A DNA stretch of 64,000 nucleotides, from NCBI RefSeq assembly GCF_001899645.1, contig NZ_MKVV01000044.1, positions 176,399-240,398 on the forward strand, read 5' to 3'. Positions 1-8,280 of the stretch are shown piece by piece. This stretch comes from Pseudonocardia sp. 73-21. GTDB lineage: Bacteria; Actinomycetota; Actinomycetes; Mycobacteriales; Pseudonocardiaceae. The notes under the pieces were generated by a model that searched no databases, was not told the DNA's origin, and saw only the letters and a list, made by a program, of their open reading frames with translations. Position 1 is the stretch's first letter, and every line of letters starts with the position of its first letter. The position numbers and the translations under genes were made by a program.

Positions 1-454
1 CGATCGGCGTCCCGAGCAGGCCGCCCTTGGCCGTCAGGTCGAGGCGGCCGATCAACCGGCTCGCGCGGTCGCCGGCGGGCACGACCCGGTAGGTGCAGGC
101 CATCGGCCCGAAGCGGCGGGTCGGCCCGGGCCGGCCGACCCCGGTGATCTCCCGGCCCGGCACCACCCCGGCCACCTGGAAGATCATGACGAACGTCGTG
201 CCGACGGCCACGTCGTCGGCACCGGGGGTGAGCGTGCGGGGGCTGCGGCGGCCGAAGTTGTCGATCAGGTCGTAGCTGTAGGGCGCCCGGGTGAGCTGGC
301 ACAGCCAGCGGAACGCCGTGTCGGCGGGCGCAGCCACGTCGACCGCGCGGATCATGCGGTGCGCCGGATCCGGCACGAGCGCGGCGCAGGGGTAGTCGGC
401 GAGCCGCTCCTCCTCGGTGGCGCCCCAGCTCCAGGGCAGGCACGCTCTGATCAC
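1..454 (-). CDS. SRPBCC/polyketide-cyclase-like protein (3' end outside window)
   Basis: The reverse strand reads 151 codons without a stop from a GTG at 454 to the window edge, so the C-terminus is missing. The product begins VIRACLPWSWGATEEE. It then has the alternating strand pattern of the START/SRPBCC lipid-binding fold, including VDVAAPADTAFRWLCQLT, a typical first strand and helix of this family. Such proteins bind hydrophobic ligands, and the ligand here cannot be predicted. The GTG lies 4 bases beyond the stop of the upstream MOSC gene, so the two are probably translationally coupled. The family call rests on pattern recognition only. Confidence 0.65.
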   Translation of the reverse strand, partial: MIRACLPWSWGATEEERLADYPCAALVPDPAHRMIRAVDVAAPADTAFRWLCQLTRAPYSYDLIDNFGRRSPRTLTPGADDVAVGTTFVMIFQVAGVVPGREITGVGRPGPTRRFGPMACTYRVVPAGDRASRLIGRLDLTAKGGLLGTPI

Positions 455-458
455 TCCG

Positions 459-1231
459 TCAGGAGACCACGTACGCGTCGCCCACGCTCACCGATCCACC
501 CGCCGTCACGTCGGCGTACACGCCCGCGCACGCCCAGACGCCCATTCCCGGGATCTCGAGGCGGTTGTGCTTCGCGATCGTCCGCAGCGTGTCGACGTCG
601 GCGGGGAGGTCGGACTGGGCCAGCGTCGTCATCACGCAGCGCATCACGGTGATCGACACCTTCAGCTCCGGACCGTCCCCGAGGGTGATCCCGCGGCCGG
701 GCCACCCGTTCTCGGTGAATCCCGAGTCGTCGCCGTCGAGGACGACGTTGGGCCGGTAGCGGCGCACGTCGAAGGTGGCGTCGGGGGCGAGCTCGCGCAG
801 GTGGTCGAGGGTGGCGTCGGTGAGGACGTGCAGGACGGCCAGGTCGAAGGACCGTCGATGTCGGGCCAGAGCTCCTCGAAGCTGCTGCCGTCGGGCCGGG
901 TGGAGGCCAGGTGCACCGGACGGTCGAACACCGCCGAGAGGGCCTCGTCGAGGCCGGGATCGTCGCTGCGCAGCACGGAACCGTCCGGGAAGGTGATCTC
1001 GACGGGCGGCGCGGGGTCGCCGGCGACCGGCTCGGCGACGTAGCGCGCGGAGAAGTCCAGCAGGGCCGCCCACCGCTTCGGGACCTTCGCGCTCGCCACC
1101 GCGCCGGTCTCGACGTCGATCACGGCATAGGCCCGGTCGCCCAGCACCCCGCCGGCGTCGATGGTGCAGGTGCGCAGCGACTCGCCGAGCATGGATGTGA
1201 CGGGGAAGCGGTAGAGCGCGGTGACGGCCAT
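459..1231 (-). pseudogene. MOSC domain protein, frameshifted
   Basis: MOSC proteins bind molybdenum cofactor or its sulfurated forms through a beta-barrel. Two overlapping reverse frames together make one protein of about 256 residues. The first (from ATG 1231) gives the N-terminal barrel, with LYRFPVTSMLGESL and GVLGDRAYAVIDVETG. The second gives the C-terminal half, with LHVLTDATLDHL, RRYRPNVVLDG and the family-typical RCVMTTLAQ. Reading must change frame near 847-856, just after ELWPDIDG. This is either a real inactivating indel or a sequencing error. All other parts look well conserved, so decay, if real, is recent. The gene is transcribed toward the SRPBCC gene. Confidence 0.75.
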
Positions 1232-1268
1232 CCGACCGTTCTAGCAGCGGGACGCGGGGGCCGGCGCC

Positions 1269-1328
1269 GGCACTTCCGCAACCGCCCGCGAGGGGGCGAA
1301 CTCGCGCACCGGGGGCGCGACTCGCGGG
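1269..1328. repeat. Degenerate copy of the 28-kb repeat with an inverted CCCGCGAG pair
   Basis: The interval between the MOSC start and the map stop contains GGCACTTCCGC followed by CCGCCCGCGAG. This resembles the unit of the array at 28001-28132. CCCGCGAG (1285-1292) is repeated inverted as CTCGCGGG (1321-1328) and could form a hairpin downstream of map on the minus strand. No T-tract follows, so a terminator role is uncertain. Confidence 0.45.
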
Positions 1329-1340
1329 GTTCCGGTGGGG

Positions 1341-2114
1341 TCAGCGGGTTGCCGTCAGGATGCGGGGGCCGTCCTTCGTCACGGCGATGGTGTGTTCGGC
1401 GTGGGCGGCGCGGGTGCCGTCGGCGGTGCGCAGCGTCCAGCCGTCGGGATCGTGGCGGTAGGCGTCGGTGCCGCCGGCGATCAGCATCGGCTCGATGGCG
1501 AGCACCAGACCCGGCCGGAGCTTGACGCCGCGGCCGGCGCGACCCTCGTTGGCGACGTGCGGGTCCTCGTGCATCGAGCGGCCGACGCCGTGGCCACCGT
1601 GGTTCTCCAGCATCCCGAACCCCGAGGCCCGGGCGACGGTGCCGATCGCGTGGGACACGTCGCCGAGCTTGGCTCCGGCGCGGGCGGCGCGGATGCCGGC
1701 GGCCAGCGAGCGCTCGGTGGCGTCGATCAGGGCCATGTCGGCGGGGTCGGGGTCGTCGCCGACCACCACGCTGAACGCCGAGTCGGCGCACCAGCCGTCG
1801 AGGTGGACCGCGAAGTCGACCGACAGCAGGTCGCCCGCCACCAGCGGATCGGCCGCCGGGACGCCGTGCACGATCGCGTCGTTCACGCTGATGCAGGTCA
1901 CCGCCGGGTAGGGCGAGGGGGCGAAGCGCGGGTGGTAGCCGAGGAAGCTCGACTCCGCCCCGGCGTCGGCGATCATGTCGGCGGCCAGCGCGTCCAGCTC
2001 CAGCGGCGTGATGCCGGGGGCGGCCTTCGCCCGCAGGGTCGCGAGGATGGTGGCCACGACGGAACCCGCGGCGGCGATGGCGTCGATCTCTCCGGGGGTC
2101 TTCAGCTCGATCAC
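1341..2114 (-). CDS. map: Type I methionine aminopeptidase
   Basis: This cytosolic dimetal peptidase removes the initiator methionine from nascent proteins. The 257-residue product has the length of a bare type I catalytic domain. All five classical metal ligands are visible: D100, D111, H175 (GHGVG), E208 (AIEPM) and E240, plus the substrate-contact H83. It lacks the N-terminal zinc-finger or SH3-binding extension found in some actinobacterial paralogues. The start is a GTG at 2114 with no ribosome-binding site. A TATAGT-like -10 lies only a few bases upstream, so the mRNA is probably leaderless. It is transcribed divergently from the XRE regulator. Confidence 0.93.
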   Translation of the reverse strand: MIELKTPGEIDAIAAAGSVVATILATLRAKAAPGITPLELDALAADMIADAGAESSFLGYHPRFAPSPYPAVTCISVNDAIVHGVPAADPLVAGDLLSVDFAVHLDGWCADSAFSVVVGDDPDPADMALIDATERSLAAGIRAARAGAKLGDVSHAIGTVARASGFGMLENHGGHGVGRSMHEDPHVANEGRAGRGVKLRPGLVLAIEPMLIAGGTDAYRHDPDGWTLRTADGTRAAHAEHTIAVTKDGPRILTATR

Positions 2115-2116
2115 AC

Positions 2117-2140
2117 GATAACTATAACGGTATTAGTATC
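2117..2140. promoter_or_regulatory. Divergent promoter/operator between map and the XRE gene
   Basis: An AT-rich island in otherwise GC-rich DNA carries an imperfect palindrome, ACTATAAC-G-GTATTAGT, flanked by GATA and TATC. TATAGT (reverse strand) and TATTAG (forward strand) are plausible -10 boxes, each 7-11 bases from a start codon, so both transcripts may be leaderless. The palindrome covers both boxes and is a good candidate binding site for the adjacent XRE protein. Confidence 0.5.
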
Positions 2141-2146
2141 CGGGTC

Positions 2147-2419
2147 ATGGTGCGCGTCCCCCTGACCCCGTCCGAGCGCGAGCGCGGCGAACGGCTCGGC
2201 GGGCTGCTGCGCGAGGCCCGGGGCGACCGCAGCCTCGTGGACGTCGCGGCGATGGCCGGCATCTCGGCCGAGACCCTGCGCAAGATCGAGACCGGCCGCA
2301 TCCCGACGCCGGCGTTCTTCACGGTCGCGACGCTCGCGGCCGCACTGGGCCTCTCCCTGGACACCCTGGTGACAGTGGTCATCCGGGACGCGGACACGAT
2401 CACGGCGGCCTATCGTTGA
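2147..2419 (+). CDS. XRE-family helix-turn-helix regulator
   Basis: This is a 90-residue single-domain DNA-binding protein. Residues about 20-75 form a five-helix Cro/C1 fold, with the recognition region around VAAMAGISAETLRKIETGR followed by TLAAALGLSLDTL. There is no effector domain. Its stop is 4 bases before the GTG of the downstream molybdoenzyme, so the two genes form a tight operon. An autoregulatory role at the palindrome directly upstream is likely but inferred. The ATG at 2147 has almost no leader. Confidence 0.85.
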   Translation: MVRVPLTPSERERGERLGGLLREARGDRSLVDVAAMAGISAETLRKIETGRIPTPAFFTVATLAAALGLSLDTLVTVVIRDADTITAAYR

Positions 2420-2423
2420 ACCC

Positions 2424-4703
2424 GTGACGACCTACCCCGACACCACGCCCGAGCCCGATCTCGAGGTCACTCCACCGAAGACGAAGGCGGCGGGTCTCCC
2501 CGCGGTGGCGAAGAGCCTGGGCATGGCCGTCACGCAGATGGGCGTCGGACGCACGGCCCACAACCTGCTGCGGCTCAACCAGGTCGAGGGCTTCGACTGC
2601 ATGAGCTGCGCCTGGCCCGACCCCGACCCCAAGCACCGCCACACCGCCGAGTTCTGCGAGAACGGCGCCAAGGCCGTGGCCTGGGAGGGCGACACCCGCC
2701 GCATCGGCCCCGAGTTCTTCGCCGAGCACAGCCTCGACGACCTGGGCACCCGCACCGAGTACTGGATGGGCCAGCAGGGTCGGCTCACCGAGCCGATGGT
2801 GCGCCGGCCGGGGAGCACGCACTACGAACCGATCAGCTGGGACAGCGCGTTCGCGCTGGTGGCCGAGCACCTCAACGGTCTCGCGAGCCCGGACGAGGCG
2901 CTGTTCTACACGTCGGGCCGGGCGTCGAACGAGTCGGCGTTCGTCTACCAGCTCTTCGCGCGCGCCTACGGCACCAACAACCTCCCCGACTGCTCGAACA
3001 TGTGCCACGAGTCCACCTCGGTGGGCCTGGCCGACACGATCGGCATCGGCAAGGGCTCGGTCTCCCTCGACGACATCCACGAGGCCGACCTGATCGTCAT
3101 CTCCGGCCAGAACCCGGGCACCAACCACCCGCGGATGCTCTCGGCGCTGGAGATCGCCAAGCACAACGGGGCGAAGATCATCGCCGTCAATCCGCTGCGC
3201 GAGGCCGGGCTGCTGGGGTTCATGAACCCGCAGAAGCCGCGGGGGCTGGCCGGCAGGCCGACCGACCTGGCCGACCACTTCCTGCAGATCCGCTCCGACG
3301 GCGACCTCGCCCTCTGGCAGGCCCTGGGCCACCTGCTGCTGCGCCGGGGCGCCGTCGACCGCGAGTTCATCTCCGAGCACACCGTCGGCTTCACCGCCTA
3401 CGCCGAGCACCTCAAGGAGATCGACCGCGACGAGGTGCTCGCCGCCACCGGGCTGACCTGGGCGGAGATCGAGAAGACCGCCGACATGTTCGCGAGCGCC
3501 ACCAAGATCGTGAACTGCTGGGCGATGGGCATCACCCAGCACCGCAACGCCGTCGCCACCATCAAGGAGATGGTCAACGTCGCGCTGCTGCAGGGCATGA
3601 TCGGCAAGCCCGGCGCCGGCCTGTGCCCCGTCCGCGGCCACTCCAACGTGCAGGGCGACCGCACGATGGGCATCTGGGAGCGCTCCCCCGACGAGTTCCT
3701 CGACGCCGTCCGCGACGAGTTCGGCTTCGAACCGCCGCGCGAGCACGGGTTCGACGCGGTCCGCGCCGTCCGGGCCCTGCGTGACGGGAAGGCGAAGGTG
3801 TTCGTCGGGCTGGGCGGCAACTTCGTGGCCGCGATGCCCGACACCGAGGTCACGGAGGCCGCGCTGTCCGGCGCCGAGCTCACGGTGCAGATCTCCACCA
3901 AGCTCAACCGCTCGCACGTGGTGTGCGGGAACACGGCGCTGATCCTGCCGACGCTGGGCCGCACCGAGCGCGACGAGTCGGGCGGCCGGACGCAGCGCGT
4001 CACCGTCGAGGACTCGATGTCGGCCGTGCACGCCTCCCGCGGACGCACCGAGCCCGCGAGCGACCAGCTGCGCTCGGAGGTCGGCATCCTGTGCGGCATC
4101 GCCGACGCCACCCTCGGCGACCGGTACGGCATCCCGTGGCGCGGGTTCGCCGGCGACTACGACCTGATCCGCGACCGCATCGCCCGCGTCGTACCCGGCT
4201 GCGACGACTACACGGAGAAGGTCCGCCGCAAGGGCGGCTTCACGCTGCCGCACCCGCCGCGCGACAGCCGCACCTTCCCGACGCGCCACGGCAAGGCCGT
4301 GTTCTCGGTGAGCCCGCTCGCCGCGGTCCAGGTACCGGACGGGCACCTGGTGCTGCAGACCCTGCGCAGCCACGACCAGTTCAACACCACGATCTACGGC
4401 CTCGACGACCGCTACCGCGGCATCCACCACGGCCGCCGCGTCGTGTTCATCGGCGCCGCCGATCTCGCCGAGCTGGGCTTCGCCGAAGGGGAGACCGTGC
4501 ACCTGGTCAGCGAGTGGGCGGACGGGGTGACCCGGCGGGCCGAGGACTTCCGGCTCGTCGAGTACTCCACGCCCAAGGGCTGCATCGCCGCCTACTACCC
4601 GGAGACCAACCCGCTGATCCCGCTCGACTCGACGGCGCTGGAGAGCAACACCCCGACGTCGAAGTGGGTGGTCGTCCGGCTCGAGCGGCCCGCCACCAAC
4701 TGA
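2424..4703 (+). CDS. FdhF/YdeP-type molybdopterin oxidoreductase
   Basis: The 759-residue protein belongs to the DMSO-reductase superfamily, which binds bis-MGD molybdenum cofactor. It matches the YdeP subgroup in length and order. The N-terminal FDCMSCAWPD has only a CxxC (C59, C62) instead of a full four-cysteine Fe-S motif. A catalytic core follows (ISWDSAFALVAEHL, SNMCHESTSVGL, GQNPGTNHPRML), then a C-terminal cap (LQTLRSHDQFNTTIYG). YdeP in E. coli is linked to acid resistance, and its substrate is unknown. No fdhD, electron-transfer subunit or signal peptide is adjacent, so it is probably cytosolic. It is co-transcribed with the XRE regulator. Confidence 0.88.
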   Translation: MTTYPDTTPEPDLEVTPPKTKAAGLPAVAKSLGMAVTQMGVGRTAHNLLRLNQVEGFDCMSCAWPDPDPKHRHTAEFCENGAKAVAWEGDTRRIGPEFFAEHSLDDLGTRTEYWMGQQGRLTEPMVRRPGSTHYEPISWDSAFALVAEHLNGLASPDEALFYTSGRASNESAFVYQLFARAYGTNNLPDCSNMCHESTSVGLADTIGIGKGSVSLDDIHEADLIVISGQNPGTNHPRMLSALEIAKHNGAKIIAVNPLREAGLLGFMNPQKPRGLAGRPTDLADHFLQIRSDGDLALWQALGHLLLRRGAVDREFISEHTVGFTAYAEHLKEIDRDEVLAATGLTWAEIEKTADMFASATKIVNCWAMGITQHRNAVATIKEMVNVALLQGMIGKPGAGLCPVRGHSNVQGDRTMGIWERSPDEFLDAVRDEFGFEPPREHGFDAVRAVRALRDGKAKVFVGLGGNFVAAMPDTEVTEAALSGAELTVQISTKLNRSHVVCGNTALILPTLGRTERDESGGRTQRVTVEDSMSAVHASRGRTEPASDQLRSEVGILCGIADATLGDRYGIPWRGFAGDYDLIRDRIARVVPGCDDYTEKVRRKGGFTLPHPPRDSRTFPTRHGKAVFSVSPLAAVQVPDGHLVLQTLRSHDQFNTTIYGLDDRYRGIHHGRRVVFIGAADLAELGFAEGETVHLVSEWADGVTRRAEDFRLVEYSTPKGCIAAYYPETNPLIPLDSTALESNTPTSKWVVVRLERPATN

Positions 4704-4755
4704 GCGCCGTCCCCGGACGACGATCAAGCGCGGTGGGCGGGCCAACCCCGGCCGG

Positions 4756-5655
4756 TCACATCCGCAGGACGACCTTGCCGCTCGTGTGGCCGTCCTCCAC
4801 CGCCGCCAGGGCGGCGCCGGCCTCGGCGAAGGGGCGGACGTCGGTGACGTGGGGGTTCAGCTCCCCGGCCGCGACGAGCCGCGCCAGCTCCGTCAGTACG
4901 GCGGTGCTGCGGTCGCGCACCACCTCCGTGCCGCCGAGCTCGACCGCCAGGGCCTTGTCGGCCACCGAGGCCACCTTCGCCCGGTCGGCGACCAGCGGCG
5001 CGACCGTGCGCAGGGCGTCGCCGCCCACCAGGTCGAACACGGCGTCGACGTGCGGCGCGGCCGCACGGATCCGGTCGAGCACCCCGTCGCCGTAGGCCAC
5101 GGGCACGGCGCCGAAGCCGGCGAGAAGGTCGTGCTTGCCGGGGCTCGCCGTGCCCACGACGGTCAGGCCGCGGGCCACCGCCAGCTGCACGATCGCGACG
5201 CCCACGCCGCCGCCCGCGCCGTTGACCAGCAACGTCGCGCCCTTCGGGAGATCCAGGCAGGTGAGCGCGTCGTAGGCGGTGCCGGCGGCGACGGGCAGGC
5301 TCGCGGCGTCCTCGGGCGTGACGGTGTCGGGCCGCAGGGCCGCGAACGACGCGGTGACGATCGCGAGCTCGGCCCAGCCGCCGACCATGCCGGGGCAGCC
5401 GCCGAACACCTCGTCACCCGGCGAGAAGCCCGCGACGTCCGCCCCCACCTGCTCGACCGTGCCGGCCACCTCGCGCCCGAGCACGGCGGGCGGGGTGGTG
5501 CCGTAGGAACCGTTGCGGAGCTTCCAGTCGCCCGGGTTCACGCCGGCGGCGCGGACCCGCACGACCAGGTCGTACGGCCCGGCGACCGGCTCGGGGACGT
5601 CGAGGAAGGCCTCGTTCTCCGGCCCGCCCAGCGCGGTGAACCCGTATGCCCTCAT
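4756..5655 (-). CDS. NADP-dependent zinc-independent quinone reductase-like oxidoreductase
   Basis: This is a medium-chain dehydrogenase/reductase of 299 residues. The N-terminal GroES-like domain includes AAGVNPGDWKLRNG and VLGREVAGTVEQVG. The Rossmann domain has the NADPH loop NGAGGGVGVAIVQLA near residue 145. Zinc-binding cysteines are absent, which places it with quinone reductases rather than alcohol dehydrogenases. The ATG at 5655 follows GGAGG with a 7-base spacer. It lies 34 bases downstream of the aminotransferase gene on the same strand, so the two probably share an mRNA. The substrate cannot be inferred. Confidence 0.85.
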   Translation of the reverse strand: MRAYGFTALGGPENEAFLDVPEPVAGPYDLVVRVRAAGVNPGDWKLRNGSYGTTPPAVLGREVAGTVEQVGADVAGFSPGDEVFGGCPGMVGGWAELAIVTASFAALRPDTVTPEDAASLPVAAGTAYDALTCLDLPKGATLLVNGAGGGVGVAIVQLAVARGLTVVGTASPGKHDLLAGFGAVPVAYGDGVLDRIRAAAPHVDAVFDLVGGDALRTVAPLVADRAKVASVADKALAVELGGTEVVRDRSTAVLTELARLVAAGELNPHVTDVRPFAEAGAALAAVEDGHTSGKVVLRM

Positions 5656-5689
5656 GATGTCGCCTCCGCGGGGGAGAGCACGTCGGCGA

Positions 5690-6844
5690 TCACAGCGCCT
5701 CCTTCAGTCCGGCCAGGCGTGCCACGGCCTCGGTGAGCACCTCGTCGCGCTTGCAGAACGCGAAGCGCACGAGCGTCCGACCGAGATCGGGGTCGGCGCA
5801 GAACACGGAGACCGGCACGGCCGCCACGCCGACCATCTCCGGCAGCTTCCAGCAGAACGCCGCCCCGTCGGTGATCCCGAGCGGCGCGACGTCGGTGACC
5901 ACGAAGTACGTGCCCGCCGACGGGTACACCGTGAAGCCGGCGGTGCGCAGGCCCCCGGACAGCAGGTCGCGCTTGCCCTGCAGGCCCGACGCCAGCTCGG
6001 TGTAGAACGCGTCGGGCAGCCCCAGCGCGGTGGCGATGGCCGGCTGGAACGGTGCCCCGCTGACGTAGGTGAGGAACTGCTTGGCCGCGCGGACGGCCGC
6101 CACCAGCTCCGGCGGCCCGTGCACCCACCCGACCTTCCAGCCGGTGACGGAGAACGTCTTGCCCGCCGACGAGATCGTCAGCGTCCGCTCGGCCATCCCC
6201 GGGAGCGAGGCCATCGGCACGTGCCGCACACCGTCGAAGACCATGTGCTCGTAGACCTCGTCGGCCACCACCACGGCGCCGAACTCGGCGGCCAGCTCCC
6301 CGATCTGCGTGAGCTGCTCGGCCGTGAACACCGCGCCGGTGGGATTGTGCGGGGTGTTGACCAGCACCACCTTCGTCCGCGCCGAGAACGCTGCGCGCAG
6401 CTCGTCGTAGTCGAAACCGAACGTCGGCGGGCGGAGCGCCACCGGCTTCTGCACCGCCCCGGCCAGCGCGATCGTGGCCGCGTACGAGTCGTAGTACGGC
6501 TCGAACAGCACCACCTCGTCACCGGCCTCGCACAGCCCGAGGATCGCGCCCGCGATGGCCTCGGTCGCGCCGGTGGTGATCAGAACGTGCCCGGGATCGA
6601 CGTCCAGGCCGTGGAAGCGCTTCTGGTGCTCCGCCACCGCCGTGCGCAGCGAGGCGACGCCCAGGCCCGGCGGGTACTGGTTGACCCCGCCGGTGATGTT
6701 GGCCGCGGCGTCGGCGAGCAGCGACGGCGGCCCGTCGGTGTCGGGGAAGCCCTGGCCGAGGTTGATGGCGCCGGTTCTCAGGGCGAGCGCCGACATCTCC
6801 GCGAAGATCGTCGAGGTGTGCGGGCGCATCCGTTCCACGAGCAT
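5690..6844 (-). CDS. DapC-like PLP aminotransferase (fold type I)
   Basis: This class I/II aminotransferase has 384 residues from ATG 6844. The PLP lysine is K229 in SSAGK. Other family marks are NLGQGFPD, GGVNQYPPG, NTPHNPTGAV, VVADEVYEHMVF and, near the C-terminus, RFAFCKRDE. These closely match mycobacterial Rv0858c, annotated as N-succinyldiaminopimelate aminotransferase of the lysine/diaminopimelate pathway. Kynurenine or glutamine transaminases of the same subgroup are alternatives. A longer frame exists up to 6913 but would run into the divergent carotenoid oxygenase start, so the internal ATG is preferred. Confidence 0.85.
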   Translation of the reverse strand: MLVERMRPHTSTIFAEMSALALRTGAINLGQGFPDTDGPPSLLADAAANITGGVNQYPPGLGVASLRTAVAEHQKRFHGLDVDPGHVLITTGATEAIAGAILGLCEAGDEVVLFEPYYDSYAATIALAGAVQKPVALRPPTFGFDYDELRAAFSARTKVVLVNTPHNPTGAVFTAEQLTQIGELAAEFGAVVVADEVYEHMVFDGVRHVPMASLPGMAERTLTISSAGKTFSVTGWKVGWVHGPPELVAAVRAAKQFLTYVSGAPFQPAIATALGLPDAFYTELASGLQGKRDLLSGGLRTAGFTVYPSAGTYFVVTDVAPLGITDGAAFCWKLPEMVGVAAVPVSVFCADPDLGRTLVRFAFCKRDEVLTEAVARLAGLKEAL

Positions 6845-6905
6845 GACGGCACCGTAACCCGGAGGGCGGTTGCCGGGCGCCTCGGACGGTGAGCACGATA
6901 CGGCC

Positions 6906-8258
6906 ATGACCAATTCCAGTACGGCGTCGTACTACCTCACCGGACACATGGCGCCGGTGCCCGACGAGATCGACGTCGCCGGGCTGGAGGTCACCGGCGC
7001 GCTCCCGCCGGAGCTGTCGGGCCGCTACCTGCGCAACGGCCCCAACCCGAAGCCCGGCGAGGACCCCGGCCACTGGTTCATGGGCCACGGGATGATCCAC
7101 GGCATCCGGATCCACGACGGACGTGCCGAGTGGTACCGCAACCGCTGGGTGCGCACCGGGCAGTTCGAAGGGCGCGAGCGCTTCGCCGACGGCCGTTTCG
7201 ATCTCACCGTCGGCAGCGCCAACACCCACGTCATGAGCCACGCCGGGCGGATCTACGCGCTGGTGGAGAGCTCGCTGCCCTACGAGCTGACGCCCGAGCT
7301 GGAGACGGTCGGCCCGTGCGACTTCGGTGGGAAGCTCACCACCGGCATGACCGCCCACCCGAAGGAGCACCCGGCCACCGGCGACCTGCACTTCTTCGGC
7401 TACGGGTTCCTGCCGCCCTACCTGACCTACCACCGGCTCTCCGCCGCGGGCCGCCTGGAGGTCAGCGTCGAGATCCCGGTGCGCGGGGCCACGATGAACC
7501 ACGACTTCGCGATCACCGAGCACCACGCGCTGTTCCTCGACCAGCCCATGACGTTCCAGATGGAGCTGCTCGCCACCGGCATGCCCTTCGGCTGGGACGA
7601 CTCCTACGGCACGCGGATCGGCGTCATGCCGCTGGACCGGCCCGGCGAGGTCACCTGGTTCGACGTCGCCCCCTGCTACGTCTTCCACGTCGGCAACGCC
7701 CACGAGGACGCGGCCGGTCGGATCGTGCTGGAGGCGCCGCGGCACGGGCCCGCGGACGCCATCGCGATGTGGGGAGCGGTGGCCGGGCGCGGCGCCACCG
7801 GCCGTCCCGGCGACGACGGCACGGGCCTCTCGCAGCTGCACCGCTGGACGCTCGACCCCGCCACCGGCGCCGTCACCGAGGAGCGCGTCGACGACCGCGG
7901 GGTCGAGTTCCCCACCCTCGACGACCGGCTCACCGGCCGCCGCAACCGCCACCTCTACACGCGCGCCGACGCGGGCGACGACGTCGCGGTGGTCAAGTAC
8001 GACACCGTCACGGGCGCGTCCACCGAGCACGTGCTGGGCCCCGACGTGGTGCTGGGCGAGGCGGAGTTCGTGCCGTCGACGGCCCCGGACCGCGCCGAGG
8101 ACGACGGCTGGCTGATGGCGATCGTCAGCAGGCGCGACGGGAGCGCGTCGCGGCTGCTGGTGCTCGACGCGTCCGACGTGGCCGCCGCGCCCGTCGCCAC
8201 CGTGCGGCTGCCGCGCCCGGTGCCCACCGGGTTCCACGGTTCCTGGATCCCCGACTGA
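6906..8258 (+). CDS. Carotenoid oxygenase (apocarotenoid/stilbene-cleaving family)
   Basis: The 450-residue protein has the full length of the seven-bladed propeller RPE65/CCD family. The four iron-binding histidines are present: H151 (TAHPK), H199 (MNHDF), H261 (FHVGN) and H444 (GFHGSW). It opens with the family-typical LSGRYLRNGPNPKP. Members cleave a conjugated double bond in carotenoids, apocarotenoids or lignin-type stilbenes using ferrous iron and O2. No carotenoid synthesis gene lies nearby, so the substrate is open. The ATG at 6906 is preferred over the 6870 frame start because the latter overlaps the divergent gene's control region. Confidence 0.92.
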   Translation: MTNSSTASYYLTGHMAPVPDEIDVAGLEVTGALPPELSGRYLRNGPNPKPGEDPGHWFMGHGMIHGIRIHDGRAEWYRNRWVRTGQFEGRERFADGRFDLTVGSANTHVMSHAGRIYALVESSLPYELTPELETVGPCDFGGKLTTGMTAHPKEHPATGDLHFFGYGFLPPYLTYHRLSAAGRLEVSVEIPVRGATMNHDFAITEHHALFLDQPMTFQMELLATGMPFGWDDSYGTRIGVMPLDRPGEVTWFDVAPCYVFHVGNAHEDAAGRIVLEAPRHGPADAIAMWGAVAGRGATGRPGDDGTGLSQLHRWTLDPATGAVTEERVDDRGVEFPTLDDRLTGRRNRHLYTRADAGDDVAVVKYDTVTGASTEHVLGPDVVLGEAEFVPSTAPDRAEDDGWLMAIVSRRDGSASRLLVLDASDVAAAPVATVRLPRPVPTGFHGSWIPD

Positions 8259-8280
8259 CGAGTGGTCCAGGATGGCGGGC

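Noticed and set aside
2400..4745. 781-codon reverse frame opposite the YdeP-type gene
   Set aside because: Composition is Val/Gly/Ala/Arg/His shadow text, while the forward strand has clear family motifs over its whole length.
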